DNA from: Tipula vernalis
Taxonomy: Eukaryota; Arthropoda; Insecta; Diptera; Tipulidae
Assembly (NCBI GenBank): GCA_958295665.1
Contig: OY282560.1
Coordinates: 263,672,641 to 263,736,640, forward strand
DNA: 64,000 nt
Direction of reading: 5' to 3'
The position numbers and the translations under genes are program-made. Of this stretch, positions 1 to 18,153 are shown piece by piece. The number at the start of each line of letters is the position of its first letter. Position 1 is the stretch's first letter. A model generated the notes under the pieces. It saw only the letters and a list, made by a program, of their open reading frames with translations, was not told the origin of the DNA and ran no database searches.

Positions 1-790
1 TTGAGAATTTTTTGTTAGTTGGGGTTTTTTGCACAAATATGTATAACCAATTTTTTATTATTAACCAAGAATGTATCTATTCCATTCTCCCTGCTGAACC
101 TTATTTTCAAAAAACCTTCTAGCTGCGCCAAGATTCCATATGTGGGAGTCATGGTTACAACCAGGAAAACATGAGCCAACGGCTCGGATTTGTGTTGTAT
201 TATCACACATCTGAAAAGAAAATTACATTAAGGTTAATCAATTTTTAAATTGTAAATAGCTAATTGTTAGACTTATTATCAGAGCATTTAAGCTGAAAAA
301 TCCTTTCCGGTTGCAATATAAATGTTTAGTTGTTGGTTGAAATATTTGAATATGAGTACCGTCTACACACATCACTACCCCTGGGGATCCGGTTCGTTGG
401 AAAAAATCCAATTATGCCTTTCGTTTATCTTCATCGGCCATTTACAGTTTGATCCACATTGAACATAATTGTTTTTCTAATGCGTCCAAAGTTTCGGCTA
501 CAAATTTAGAAACCGTAGATTGGGCCATTGCTATTTCAAAGTTCTTCCCTACACCATTGCAAGCAAAGCAGAAAGCTTTTGTTTCGGCGTCAAAGCATAT
601 GACTTGATCATCGGAGATAACTCAGATACAAGCACCTCAAAAACATACTTAAAACTTAATTTATTAAGCCGAAAATATTTAGTGAACCTGATGATATCAG
701 GTGAAATATTTTTCAGTCATAGCTGTTTCTGAAAAACCTTCTTTCTGCTTTGAGACCCTGTTTCGCTCACAACGCTTATTTGTTTCCTCA
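1..790 (-). pseudogene. PIF/Harbinger transposase pseudogene, 3' end outside the window
   Basis: Read on the minus strand in three frames, this is a decayed Harbinger DDE transposase. From about 700 down to 560 there is a helical N-terminal part (NISPDIIRFTKYFRLNKLS), then after a frameshift an HTH-like stretch with AMAQSTVSKFVAETLD at 540-480, then the first catalytic block VVMCVDGTHIQIFQP near 385-330 (D of the DDE triad). An acceptor (ttttcag) at about 214 precedes a second exon reading GSCFPGCNHDSHIWNLGAAR, the conserved second-D region, at about 185-125. There are several in-frame stops and at least two frameshifts, so it cannot be functional. The remainder of the nuclease lies beyond base 1. 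Family assignment rests on the VDGTH and FPG.NHDSHIW motifs, which are characteristic of Harbinger; the decay and intron position are my reading. Confidence 0.85.
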
Positions 791-2095
791 TCCATTTTTA
801 ACATTAATCAATTTAACAAATGAACACTTTCAAAGTTAAAAGGAAAATAAATTTCATTTACTATTTCCAAAAAGGAGCTTACCTAATTGGCAACATTTTT
901 ATTTAAAAGTAAAAACGTACCGCCCCTTTTACTTCAAACCATGTTTATAAATCACAAACATAAAATTATCGCCCTAACTAATTTTACAAAAAATTAATAT
1001 ATGCAATTTTATTTATTGGCGAAACACAGTCGAAACAAGAACATTCTAAAAATAATTTCTCAAATTCAATTAACGAAACAATTTTTTTTTAGATTTTCGC
1101 AAAATGTCAAATTTAAAATATTTTTTTTTCTGATCAATCAGAAATGTTTTTTAACTCCGAAAAAGTTATATATCTGATAACAACGGGGTTATTTGTTAAT
1201 TCGATTCGAACCTGATCGAGTCTTCTATGTATTAGATTTATGGCTAGTGATGCGAGGTGGAACGCGCAGTAGCGTGGTGTACAATTTGGAGCGCTTCACT
1301 GATTGCTGCTCCAACTTATTCGTCGTGTTTATGACCATATAATTTCTTTAAATCTGACTCCAATTGATTTTTGAGACGTTCCGGGATAGATATTGTTTAG
1401 CGTAGATTAACACGTGATATGTGCGAAATCGATGATGTATGCGTATAGATTCGCTTTTGATTCACAGCGATCAACCGAATATGCACCAAAATTAAAGGAA
1501 TCGCATGTGCCACGATGTGTGTGGACGAAAACAGAGTTTGATACAATGCGTTTTTCGATTTGCCGTTTTCACTAAACCCACAACATAAGAATTATTTTAG
1601 TTTTACAAGGTTTATTTATTTTAAAATAACAAATTCGTTTACAAGTTAGTTATTATAAAAAAATGATAATTTTATATTTTTATACAACACTAGAATGACT
1701 ACCAAAAAAAAAAATGGCGTCGGATTTTTTTTTGTGTTAACAAGGAAAAGTATTTTTTTGTAATGATTATTTTTTTATCAACAAAGATAACATCGAATAC
1801 GTGTTACCCGATGAGTAGCTTTTTTTCTATATTTTTTTAACATTGACATTTTCCCAACAAACAACGATTTGTAATTCCGTACACTACAGATTCCTACTTG
1901 AATTGAATCAGATTCATTCGTTTCTTATTTAAATCAAATATGAATCTTATACATCGAAGATTCGATCACGTTCGAATCGAATTTCCAAATAGCCCTCCAG
2001 TATAACAAGCAAAAATAATTGAATTCCTCTAGGAATTTAAAATTCCGACAAAGTCTGTGAAAGAAGAATGAAATTCCTATCAAGTTTTGTAATAG
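791..2095. other. AT-rich intergenic sequence, no gene recognised
   Basis: Both strands were read. Only short AT-biased reading frames occur and none shows a family motif. There are homopolymer runs of T and A and no clear inverted or tandem repeat. Confidence 0.5.
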
Positions 2096-2369
2096 GCATG
2101 AATAGCTCAATGTTTTACAGTACTAAAATGGAATTTTCATAATAAAACTGTTCTAAATGTTTCCACACTATTCTTACTCGAAAAGTCATAAACTTTCCTC
2201 GTGAATAGTAAAATTGTGCGAAAAATTATATAAATTGATTTTTGTGAATTATTATTGTTATAATTTTGTTGAATTAATTCTTCGTGTTAAATAAATAAAT
2301 GCATTTGTGTTAAACCGAAACGTTTTGTTTGATTCACAATCCAGTGATACGAATCTTAAAAACGTAACA
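2096..2369 (+). repeat. 5'-truncated solo LTR fragment
   Basis: The sequence from about 2100 (aatagctcaatgttttac) to the terminal cgtaaca matches the LTR seen complete at 11113-11604, but lacks its first part and an internal section that includes the TATA region. It keeps the AATAAA-type polyadenylation signals near 2290 and the end ccagtgatac...cgtaaca. It is a diverged remnant of the same LTR family found at 11.1, 11.8, 25.2, 25.9 and 29.9 kb. Confidence 0.75.
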
Positions 2370-8471
<6,102 letters not shown>

Positions 8472-8500
8472 TATATATAAATAAATAAGGACCACTCTAA
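8472..8500. repeat. Duplicated right terminus of the 5142-8471 transposon
   Basis: The last bases of the element, aataaggaccactctaata, recur immediately after a short tatataaat spacer, giving two consecutive right ends before the (TA)n array resumes. This may be a second, deleted element inserted next to the first, or an aberrant transposition product. Confidence 0.7.
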
Positions 8501-9157
<657 letters not shown>

Positions 9158-10243
9158 TTTTATTATACAAAAATTCCTTGAAGTTCAAGTTTCCTTAGAA
9201 ACTGGTAGAATACCGTGTATTAATTGAAATTACTAACGTCTCGAACGCCACTCTCTGTGATAAACCCCCTCTATGCACTTTTCGGGAGAAGAAACAATAT
9301 TTTGTGCAATCACTTTTTACTGTCTTTTACGCAAGTATAGTTTTTTCAGTTTTACAGTAAAATAAAGTATAGTAATCATGAAAATATTGGACTTTAAGAA
9401 TGTTGGTGATTTATCTGTTTGGGGGTCCCCTGAGTCCGAAAAATTAGGTTTCGAAGTGGTGTCTATCTGTCGGAATGTTTGTGTTTGCTCTACAGCCCTG
9501 ATGCTTTATCATATCGAACTGAAACTTTATGTTTTATTATATAAATAAATTTAACTTTATTTTGCAAATATGGATATATCTCGAAAAACACATCAAAACA
9601 TTAAAAGATTTACAGAAAAACTGAGGTCTAAGTGAATTTTAGCCAAAATCCGCCAACCGGAAGTGGTAGCTTCCGTGCACCAGAATATTTATCTTCAAAA
9701 TATTTATCTCAAAAAAATCTCGAAGAAATAATATTTCCAGAAAAATTAGGCTTTCAGTGAATTTGAAAAATTATTTTGCAAATATCCCAAAAATTATCTC
9801 GAAAAAAGAAAATTTACAGTAAAACTTAGGTCCAGTTAATTTGAGTGAAACTTATTTTACAAATATCTCAAATAATATAAGACTGACAGAAAAACTATTA
9901 AGTACAAAATGTTCCAAATTAAATTGGTAAGAAGGTGGTTTAATAAGTAAATTACCGTAGATTCCTACCCGTGAAAGAAAGTCGTGTTTTGGCAACACAT
10001 CCAATTTATTTGAGTCAATCTGCACGAGTCTACGTGCTTGCTGATGTTTTAGAAACCGTTATGTGGAATAAGCAAGTACCAAATTGGATAAATGTGTCCG
10101 ACCCCATTTAAATGCAAAGTTTAAGAACGTTTGATCTTTCATCTAATTTTAACCATTTACACAATCAAAGTGGTTGTCTCTATGCTGCGCGAGTAATTGT
10201 GTCTACTGGACATAACAAATCAATTCATTGGGTTGAGTATATT

Positions 10244-10681
10244 CAAGGCTGGGCAAATTACATTACACTGAGTAATTAAAATACTTTTACGAATTAGAGC
10301 AAACTCAGTAATTAAAATACAAATTACAATTACTTTCCAGTGGAGTAATTAAAATACAAGTTACAATTTTTTTGAATTGCAATTTGTAATTAAAATACAA
10401 ATTACGATTACTTTACATTTGTAAATTGATAAATTTGATTTGACAAAATTCTTTTAGTCAAAAAACTTATCATTAGAACAACGATTATTAAGATTAGGTT
10501 TTATACTGATGGTTCTGGAACCAGATTTGATTAAGCCTTGTAAAAATTCTAATAAGAAATTTCAAAAACTGAGGTAATTAAAATACAAATTACAATTACT
10601 TAGAATTTAAGTAATTAAAATACAAGATACTGTTACTTGGAAAATGATTAAATACATGTAATTCGTTACTGCCCAGCCTTG
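10244..10681. mobile_element. hAT-type MITE, copy A
   Basis: A 438 bp non-autonomous element with terminal inverted repeats starting CAAGGCTGGGCA and a perfect 8 bp target-site duplication AGTATATT (10236-10243 and 10682-10689). The interior consists of repeated blocks of gtaattaaaatacaaattac in direct orientation. The 8 bp duplication and the CAAGGCTGGGC end are typical of hAT-derived MITEs. No coding capacity. Confidence 0.85.
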
Positions 10682-11112
10682 AGTATATTTCCATAAAAAT
10701 CTTCTCCCCAAAAATATTTTACTATAATAGTTTCCTCTAAAACTGCATACCCAAACATCGATCGCGTCAATAACGTTTATTTTCTCAGTATGTAGTTATG
10801 GATGTAGGATTACAGAAAATTTAACTACTGCATAATGTTAGCCCCGAATGTTTTTTACAAACTAGTCGTTGATCCTTTCGTTTATATTTGTTGAAAATAT
10901 TGAACCTTCACAATATTTATTTTTTGATACTCTGCAGCCAAAAACATTTAGGTACTTTTATTTTTCTAAAACTACCTACCTAATGCCATTTTAAAAGTTT
11001 TTTTTTCGAGCATCACCTTTCCAAAATTACACTTTTTGACAATTATGAAGTTAAAAATCTACACTCAATTGTTATTCGCTTAGAACTTCTGTTTTCCAAA
11101 CATGAAACGTAT

Positions 11113-11604
11113 TGACACCTAGGGTGTAATAGAATAAGTTAAATTAATCGCTCAATGTTTTACTGTACTAAAATGGAATTTTCCATGGTAAAAATGTTCT
11201 AAATGTTTCTACACTATTCTTACTGGAAAAGTCATGAACTTTCTAGAAGCTTGGTTAGTGTATATAAAAAGGAGAACGAAATGGAATTGGAAAAAATTAT
11301 TAGAATTTGGAACGCGATAGTGTAAAGTTGTGAATTATTAGTATTTGGTAAGCGATAGTGTGAAGTATAAAAAGGAATTAAAAAGTAATTTAAAAAATGT
11401 TTTAGTGCAAAATAAAAAGCAAAAGTGATCAGAAAAATTGTGCGAATAATTTATATAAACTGATTTTGTGAATTATCATTAATAAATTGTGTTGTAATAA
11501 TTTTTGTGTGAAATAAATAAATTCGTTGCTGATAAATTGAATTGATTTTGTTTTATTCACAATCCAGTGATACCAACCTTGATTGACAAGGGAAAAACGT
11601 AACA
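11113..11604 (+). repeat. Solo LTR, copy A (about 492 bp)
   Basis: The sequence runs from tgacacctag to cgtaaca, in TG...CA form. It contains a TATA box context (tatataaaaaggagaac, about 11259-11275) and AATAAA signals near 11510. No internal retroelement region is attached. The same LTR lies inverted at 11800. No clear target-site duplication was seen, so the 5' border is the consensus of the copies rather than proved. Confidence 0.75.
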
Positions 11605-11799
11605 ACATTTTCGTAAAATCAACAGAAAAAAGTTATTTCTTAAAAAGATATTTCTTATCCCTAAATGAGAGTGGATGATTTAACATGCAATGAATGCAAT
11701 ATCCTTTCTGTTCCTGAAGAAACATTAATTTACTCGAGAATGAGAATCTAATTTAATTAGATTACTAGGTTATTTGTAGAAACCAATTACAGAACATAT

Positions 11800-12225
11800 T
11801 GTTACGTTTTTGCCTTGTCACTCAAGGCTCGTATCACTGGATTGTGAATAATAGAAAATCAATTTAATTTATCTCCAACGAATTTATTTATTTCACACAA
11901 GAATTATTGCAACACAGTTTATCAATAAAAATTCACAAAATCACTTTAAATAATTTTTACACAATTTTACTATTCACTTATAATTTTTATTTCGCACTAC
12001 AACACTTTTTAAATCACTTTTTAATTACTTTTTAATCTTCACACTGTCGCTTTCCAAATATTACTCATAATCTTACAAGTTTACTCTATCGCGTTCCAAA
12101 TACTAATAATCCAAATCGATCTTGTTCGCCTTTTTATATACACAAACCAAGCTTCTCGAAAGTTCATGACTTTTCCAATTAGAATAGAGTAGAACAATTT
12201 TATCATGGAAAATTCCATTTTAGTA
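11800..12225 (-). repeat. Solo LTR, inverted copy A, interrupted at its 5' part
   Basis: It reads tgttacgtttttgcc... on the plus strand and is the reverse complement of the LTR at 11113. It keeps the TATA context (plus-strand gcctttttatatacac near 12128). At 12224-12225 (TA) it is interrupted by a CCCAAGTAT-ended element. In copy B the missing LTR start reappears after that element at 27257-27311. The two LTRs are separated by 195 bp in opposite orientation. Confidence 0.75.
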
Positions 12226-12929
12226 CCCAAGTATGGGTAGTTTTACACAAAACCTAACTCAAATAGAGCAATAAGTTTTTCCTAAGTTTTTTGATGAAAA
12301 AATTCGAAGCTAACTTCATGCTGTCATATACATATATACAAAATATACAAGTAGAGTAGTGTGTATATCCGTATATGTATACCCAAAACCAACAAATATG
12401 TTTATACATTTTATGTTATATGTATAGACGTTTTTTTGGTTTTGACATGTAGAATATGTATGTAGAACATCTACTTTTCAAAATTGTTGTGCGCATTGGT
12501 TGTTAGTTTAATATTTTGTTTTTTTTTTTTGCGTTTCGATTTTTTTTTATAAATATTTATATTTTAATTTAATATATAATTGGACGCTCGACGCCTAATT
12601 GTGATTTTGGGTAAGTTTTGTGAGTGATTTTTTAATAAACCATATTAATATTTTATTTTGTGAATGCGTCATTTTCTTTTATAGCCTGATGAGATTGATT
12701 GAATAAATTTGTCATAGTCTTCATCGGATGGAAACTGAATTGAAAACTATTAATAATTTCACTTCTTCGTAATAATCATTTTTTTTTTTTCCCTTTATTT
12801 AATATTACAACTGATTTACAAATCATTTAGTAATTTATCTTTCTTAAATGAAGATTCACATTTGACGGGCAGTAGCCCAATGGTTACTCCCGTTTGAATT
12901 TACATAGTAATTATTTTTCTCTATCCGAA

Positions 12930-15608
12930 TTAAATACAACTGCCCAATTCCAAAGGTTTCTGCCTTTGAAGTCTTCTTACTGCATTGGTGGTATCCAACA
13001 AACTTCGTATGTCTACATTTTGGTGCCGAGATATCCGCTGAATGTGTTTCTTCGCATGATTTTGTATTTCTTCACTTACATATTCCATGTTTAAGTCCCT
13101 ATGGAGGTTATCATTTCTAATGTACCATGGTGCGTTTACAATGCCACGCAGCACTTTGTTTTGAAAACATTGAATCATTTGTACATTTGTCTTCTTGGTA
13201 CAACCCCAAAGTTGAATACCGTAGGTCCATACTGGTTTAAGTATTTGCTGGTATAATAGCAATTTGTTATGTATTGTAAGCTCAGAGTTTCTACCTATTA
13301 GCCAATACATTTTCCTATATTTAATGTTCAATTCTTCTTTTTTCTTTTTAACATGCTCTTTCCATCTAAGCTTGCAATCGAGAGTCATGCCGAGGTATTT
13401 GGCTGTATTTGCATTTGGAACCGGCCTTGAATTAAGTTTCACTGGAATCCAGTTAACTTTCTGGTTTGTGAAGTTTACGTGAACCGACTTTGCTTCGTTT
13501 AGGCTAATGCGCCATTTCTTTGTCCAACTACTCACTGTGTCGGTTGCTTTTTGAAGTTTGGTCGTTGCTTCTGATATACACTTTCCAGTCGCCAGAATAG
13601 CTGTATCGTCTGCAAGTGTTGCTATGGTGGAACCTTCTGTATTTAGCATATCTCTGGTGTACAGGATGTACAATATAGGACCCAGTACGCTACCCTGTGG
13701 TATGCCTGCTGATATTCTCTTTAGTTCAGAGTACTCTTGGTTATATTTTACACGGAAATGTCGGTCTGCGATATAAGATTTAAGAATTTGATAGAATTGC
13801 TTAGGTAGATCTCGATGCAATTTAAATTCAAGTCCTTGATGCCAAACTTTGTCGAAAGCTTGTGCTACATCTAAGAAGATGCTGGAGCATATCTTCTTAT
13901 TCTCAAGTGAGTCTTCGATTATATCCGTTATTCTGTGAACTTGTTCTATCGTAGAGTGATTTTCTCTAAATCCAAATTGGTGTGGTGGAATCAAATTTCT
14001 CTCTTCTATTATTGGCTTGAGTCTCTTGAGCAGTAATTTTTCAAATAATTTTGAAATTACAAGAAGTAGTGAAATCGGTCTGTACGACTTTTTATCGTTC
14101 GCTGGTTTGCCTGGTTTGGGGATCATAATTACTTCAGCAACCTTCCATTGCCGTGGGACATATTTTAGTCTGAAGACAGCATTGATAATTTGAACCAATT
14201 TTCGTAGTCCCTTCTCGGGGATGGCTTTTACGACTTGTCCAGTAATTAAATCATATCCTGGAGCTTTTTTTGCGTTCAAATTACACTTGATCTCATTTTT
14301 TAATTCCTGTAATGTTACACATCGAATATTATATTCATCAATTTTGCTAATTGTTATTATGTTTTCATCTGCTGTTTGCCTAGGTAACGGTTGAAAGGTG
14401 TCTTCCAAGTGAGCTGCAAATAAAATAGCTTTTTGCTTGTCACTTTTGGCCCAGGTTCCTTCCTCATTTTTAATAGGTGGCACATGCATTTTAGTTCTTT
14501 TTAATCCCTTTGTTGCTTTCCAAAGAGAGTAATCAGTATCTTTATGTTCGGTGAGACCATTTAAGTACTTGTTGATAGTTTCATTCTTAATTTCTTTTAT
14601 AAGTTGTTTTAGTTTATTGCATAGAAAATTGAGGATTTTTTTGTTTTCTGGGGCGCGTGTCCTTTGCCAGGTTTTTCTTGCCTTCCGTTTCTCTCTAACT
14701 AACTCCCTGACCTCAATAGGATAATTTTGATTCCTACGGGATTCGGTGTGACTAGCAGGAGAACTTTCCCATGCTGCTTGTTGAATAGTACTGTTAAATA
14801 CCTCTAGTTCGTCTTCCAACTGTACCGGTGTTTTAATCGGCACTCGTAGATTTGTTTGCATTTCAATTAGTTCTTGGAATAGGTCCCAGTTAGTTCTATT
14901 ATTTGTTAATTTAGGCAGGTTATCCTTATTAATTATCATTGTGCTGAGTGTCATGATAACAGGTGTATGATCGGAATATATCCCTTCGCTGTTTTCGATG
15001 TACATGTAATCCTCGAAGATCCCTTTCGTTACATAAAAATCAATGAGATCTGGTATTTTATTTATATCAGCAGGCCAGTATGTTGGTTTACCTCCAGAGT
15101 GGAACTCGCAGTTATTTATTCGTCCGGCTTCGAATAGCTCTTTTCCTTTATGGGTTGTAAGTCTTGATCCCCAATAGGTGTTTTTTGCATTAAAGTCACC
15201 ACCAATAATAAAATTGGATCCTAGTGATCTAAAGAGTCTATTATAATCTTCTTTGTTTAGATTATAGCGTGGAGGGCAGTAGATAGAGGAAATACTGTAT
15301 TTATTATTATTGTTAGTTTCAACTTTTATGGTTTTAACTTGCATACTTTCCTCTTCTATACTAGGTTCTTCATAGTGTTTGAGACTCTTTTTCACTATTA
15401 CTGTTGATCCTCCTCTGGGTTTTCCTCCTGGGTGAACAGCATGGTAACATTCATAATCACGTATTTTTATAAATGATGTTTTTGTCAAATGGCTCTCCGA
15501 TATAAGGCAGATATCTATTTTTTCTAAATTTAGAAAAATTTCTAGCTCTGGAACATGTTGCGCTAGTCCGTTCGCGTTCCAGGTGACGATTCTTAATGAT
15601 CTGCTCAT
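12930..15608 (-). CDS. Jockey ORF2: AP endonuclease and reverse transcriptase
   Basis: An 892-codon frame without stops from an ATG (MSRSLRIVTWNANGL). Residues 1-230 are an apurinic-type endonuclease: WNANGL, the E of ISESHL, FIIGGDFNAKNTYWGS and SDHTPV near 215. The reverse transcriptase covers about 430-720, with YRPISLL, FGFRENHSTIEQ, FLDVAQAFDKVWH, GIPQGSVLGPILY and the catalytic LADDTAI; the usual F before ADD is L. A thumb-like and C-terminal part follows (LWGCTKKTNVQMIQ, NAPWYIRND). The length fits Jockey ORF2. It nicks target DNA and copies the element RNA onto the chromosome. It is intact, whereas ORF1 upstream is frameshifted, so the copy could act only with ORF1 supplied elsewhere. 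It starts 2 bp beyond the ORF1 stop, a normal tight arrangement. Confidence 0.95.
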   Translation of the reverse strand: MSRSLRIVTWNANGLAQHVPELEIFLNLEKIDICLISESHLTKTSFIKIRDYECYHAVHPGGKPRGGSTVIVKKSLKHYEEPSIEEESMQVKTIKVETNNNNKYSISSIYCPPRYNLNKEDYNRLFRSLGSNFIIGGDFNAKNTYWGSRLTTHKGKELFEAGRINNCEFHSGGKPTYWPADINKIPDLIDFYVTKGIFEDYMYIENSEGIYSDHTPVIMTLSTMIINKDNLPKLTNNRTNWDLFQELIEMQTNLRVPIKTPVQLEDELEVFNSTIQQAAWESSPASHTESRRNQNYPIEVRELVREKRKARKTWQRTRAPENKKILNFLCNKLKQLIKEIKNETINKYLNGLTEHKDTDYSLWKATKGLKRTKMHVPPIKNEEGTWAKSDKQKAILFAAHLEDTFQPLPRQTADENIITISKIDEYNIRCVTLQELKNEIKCNLNAKKAPGYDLITGQVVKAIPEKGLRKLVQIINAVFRLKYVPRQWKVAEVIMIPKPGKPANDKKSYRPISLLLVISKLFEKLLLKRLKPIIEERNLIPPHQFGFRENHSTIEQVHRITDIIEDSLENKKICSSIFLDVAQAFDKVWHQGLEFKLHRDLPKQFYQILKSYIADRHFRVKYNQEYSELKRISAGIPQGSVLGPILYILYTRDMLNTEGSTIATLADDTAILATGKCISEATTKLQKATDTVSSWTKKWRISLNEAKSVHVNFTNQKVNWIPVKLNSRPVPNANTAKYLGMTLDCKLRWKEHVKKKKEELNIKYRKMYWLIGRNSELTIHNKLLLYQQILKPVWTYGIQLWGCTKKTNVQMIQCFQNKVLRGIVNAPWYIRNDNLHRDLNMEYVSEEIQNHAKKHIQRISRHQNVDIRSLLDTTNAVRRLQRQKPLELGSCI

Positions 15609-15610
15609 TT

Positions 15611-17084
15611 TAGTATATGAGGGCTGTTGCCTCGTTCAAGGTTTGATGCATATCTAGACGCTTATATAAAGCTTCTAGACCACGTTCTTGCTTTGCTAGC
15701 CTTATATTTATGGCTTCTATGCTTCGACAAATCCTTTCAAGGGGATTATCATTCGTAGCATTAGATGATTGCTGTACAATTTGTGAATAACTTTTCCGCT
15801 CTGTACCAATACCTGGTGGTTGGTTTCTCTTCTCTGTTAACCCTAGGGTTTTGAGGAAACTGATGCGTTTTGTTTCTTAGTCTTTGAAGTTCTTTGGCTA
15901 CTTCACAGCCTCTATAATTTGCAGGATGATGCCCTTTACAGTTTATACATTTTGCAGGGGTGTTTCTACTTTCTGTACACTCTTTCGCGTTGTGTTTTCC
16001 AGCACATTTTACGCATCTTGGCTCCCGTCTGCAATATTTTTGCGTGTGATTGAAACCTTGGCATTTTTTGCATTGAGGTATTAGCCTCGTGTTTTTCTTA
16101 AGCGGTTCTATTTTAACCCTCATATTGAGAATTGCTTTGATGTTGAAGATGTTTTCAACTTTCTCCTTTTTGTTAAACGTAAGCATGAAGAGTGGAAGCC
16201 CCCTTTTTTTGACTTGATTGTTCTCACCTCTCTCTCGTTTTAGGATGTTTACTGCATCTTCTATTTGCAGATCTCTTGCCTTTAGGTCCTCAATTATGTC
16301 CTTCTTTTGACACGTTGGATGAAGGCCTCTGGCCATAACCTTAATTGCGCGTTCGTTTTTATCTTCGTATGTGAACCATTCTTTACCTTCCGCATTGAGC
16401 TTTGTTGCTAGAGCTCTATATGTGTCGGAATCTGGTGTATTGATTTTCCACACGTTATTGTTTAGTGACACTACTCTATATTCCTTAGCTGTCACTGATT
16501 TCATTATAGATTGTATACTTGCAAATTCTGTTATGCCGATTACATTAATTGGCGGAGGAGCCTTTTCTTTCGGTACAACCTTTTGTTGCTGTTGCTGGTG
16601 AGTTGGTTTGGAATTAGTATCACCAGTTACTAATACATTAGCTTGCGAATGATCTCCAACTTCAGGCGAGAATTCTGCTTTTCGTTTTTTGGTAGGTCTT
16701 TTCTTCCTTTTCAGTACCCAATCTGTTTCTCTCATGAGATCCTCTTCATCAGTATGGAACTCATTGTTATAACTAGTGTGAGTACTTGTTTCATTATAAC
16801 AAGTTAGCGGGTTTTCAGAAATCTCCATTGGTTTGGGCTTCTTCAATTCTTACCTCTACTTCACTGAGTTTTCGACAGAGTTCAGCGTTTTCGTCTTTCT
16901 GCTGATTTGCAGAGTTAGTATGATTGTTTGGTGATCTTAACAACATTGAACTTCTTTCGAATGGGTTTAGCAATGATTGGCTCACCCCAGAATCCATTGA
17001 GCCAGCCTCGTAAGAGGGTGGATTAGCCAACTGGGTAGTTGGTTTACCACCTGGGGTATTGTTTCCTTTTTGCGTTGAACTCAT
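15611..17084 (-). pseudogene. Jockey ORF1 (Gag-like, CCHC), two frameshifts
   Basis: It starts at ATG 17084 (MSSTQKGNNTPGGK). The first frame ends at 16815 and the product continues in the next frame, which is open from about 16850 (KPKPMEISENPLTCY). That frame includes an RRM/PRE_C2HC-type region (VMARGLHPTCQKKDIIEDLK) and three zinc knuckles: CKKCQGFNHTQKYC, CVKCAGKHNAKEC and CINCKGHHPANYRGC. A second shift near 15860 is needed to reach the C-terminal helical tail (LERICRSIEAINIRL), which stops at 15611. The protein binds element RNA in the LINE ribonucleoprotein. The first junction needs a +1 step and has no classical -1 slippery heptamer in phase, so I read both shifts as single-base indels in this copy rather than programmed frameshifts. 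Confidence 0.88.
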
Positions 17085-17470
17085 TGCTTTAAAACTGGTT
17101 ATGTATCAACTACCAACCTAACCAGTACAAGTTGGTAGTGGGTCATTGAAGAGAACATCATTTGCTATGTTCTCGGTAGTCGGTTATTCCGCCGTATCTC
17201 GGTCGCCAGAGCCTCGTTAGTTAATTAGCAGGAAGTACCACGTGCAGGTGAGGTTGGCATTTGGGCTAGTATATTAAGACCATCTAAATCGGCGCCCCTT
17301 ACCCCCCTAATAATCATAATAATAATAAATAATTAATATTTATATTATAATTTAAAAATTAGATTTAAAAGATAAAAGCCGTTTATATAAATATGTAATT
17401 TTATTAATGTTAAATATACTAAATAAGTTTTATTAATAAATTTCAGTATTGAATTTTTAATTTTGTTTCA

Positions 17471-17670
17471 NNNNNNNNNNNNNNNNNNNNNNNNNNNNNN
17501 NNNNNNNNNNNNNNNNNNNNNNNNNNNNNNNNNNNNNNNNNNNNNNNNNNNNNNNNNNNNNNNNNNNNNNNNNNNNNNNNNNNNNNNNNNNNNNNNNNNN
17601 NNNNNNNNNNNNNNNNNNNNNNNNNNNNNNNNNNNNNNNNNNNNNNNNNNNNNNNNNNNNNNNNNNNNNN
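17471..17670. other. Assembly gap, exactly 200 N
   Basis: A run of 200 N between copy A and the (TA)n array ahead of copy B. The round size suggests a scaffolding placeholder. Confidence 0.99.

Positions 17671-18153
<483 letters not shown>

Larger units (their letters stand above)
12780..17307 (-). mobile_element. Full-length Jockey-clade LINE (4.5 kb)
   Basis: A minus-strand non-LTR retrotransposon with a GC-richer 5' UTR of about 220 bp, ORF1, ORF2, an AATAAA near 12800 and a poly(A) tail (poly(T) on the plus strand at 12780-12791). It is bounded by a 10 bp target-site duplication TAATAATCAT (12770-12779 and 17308-17317). Copy B has one TAATAATCAT at 26826-26835, the empty site. Jockey assignment is from the zinc-knuckle ORF1 plus AP endonuclease/RT ORF2 with no RNase H. 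Confidence 0.95.
12226..17470. mobile_element. CCCAAGTAT-ended element, copy A, carrying the Jockey insertion
   Basis: The left end CCCAAGTATGGGTAG follows a TA. The body is collinear with the complete copy at 26283-27256, but is split by the Jockey LINE (12780-17307) and then lost in the N gap. No coding sequence is seen in its own parts. Confidence 0.7.

Noticed and set aside
16790..16860. Programmed ribosomal frameshift between the two ORF1 frames of the Jockey element
   Set aside because: The change needed is +1 and no in-phase -1 slippery heptamer was found. A second shift near 15860 also exists, so indels in this copy are the simpler explanation.
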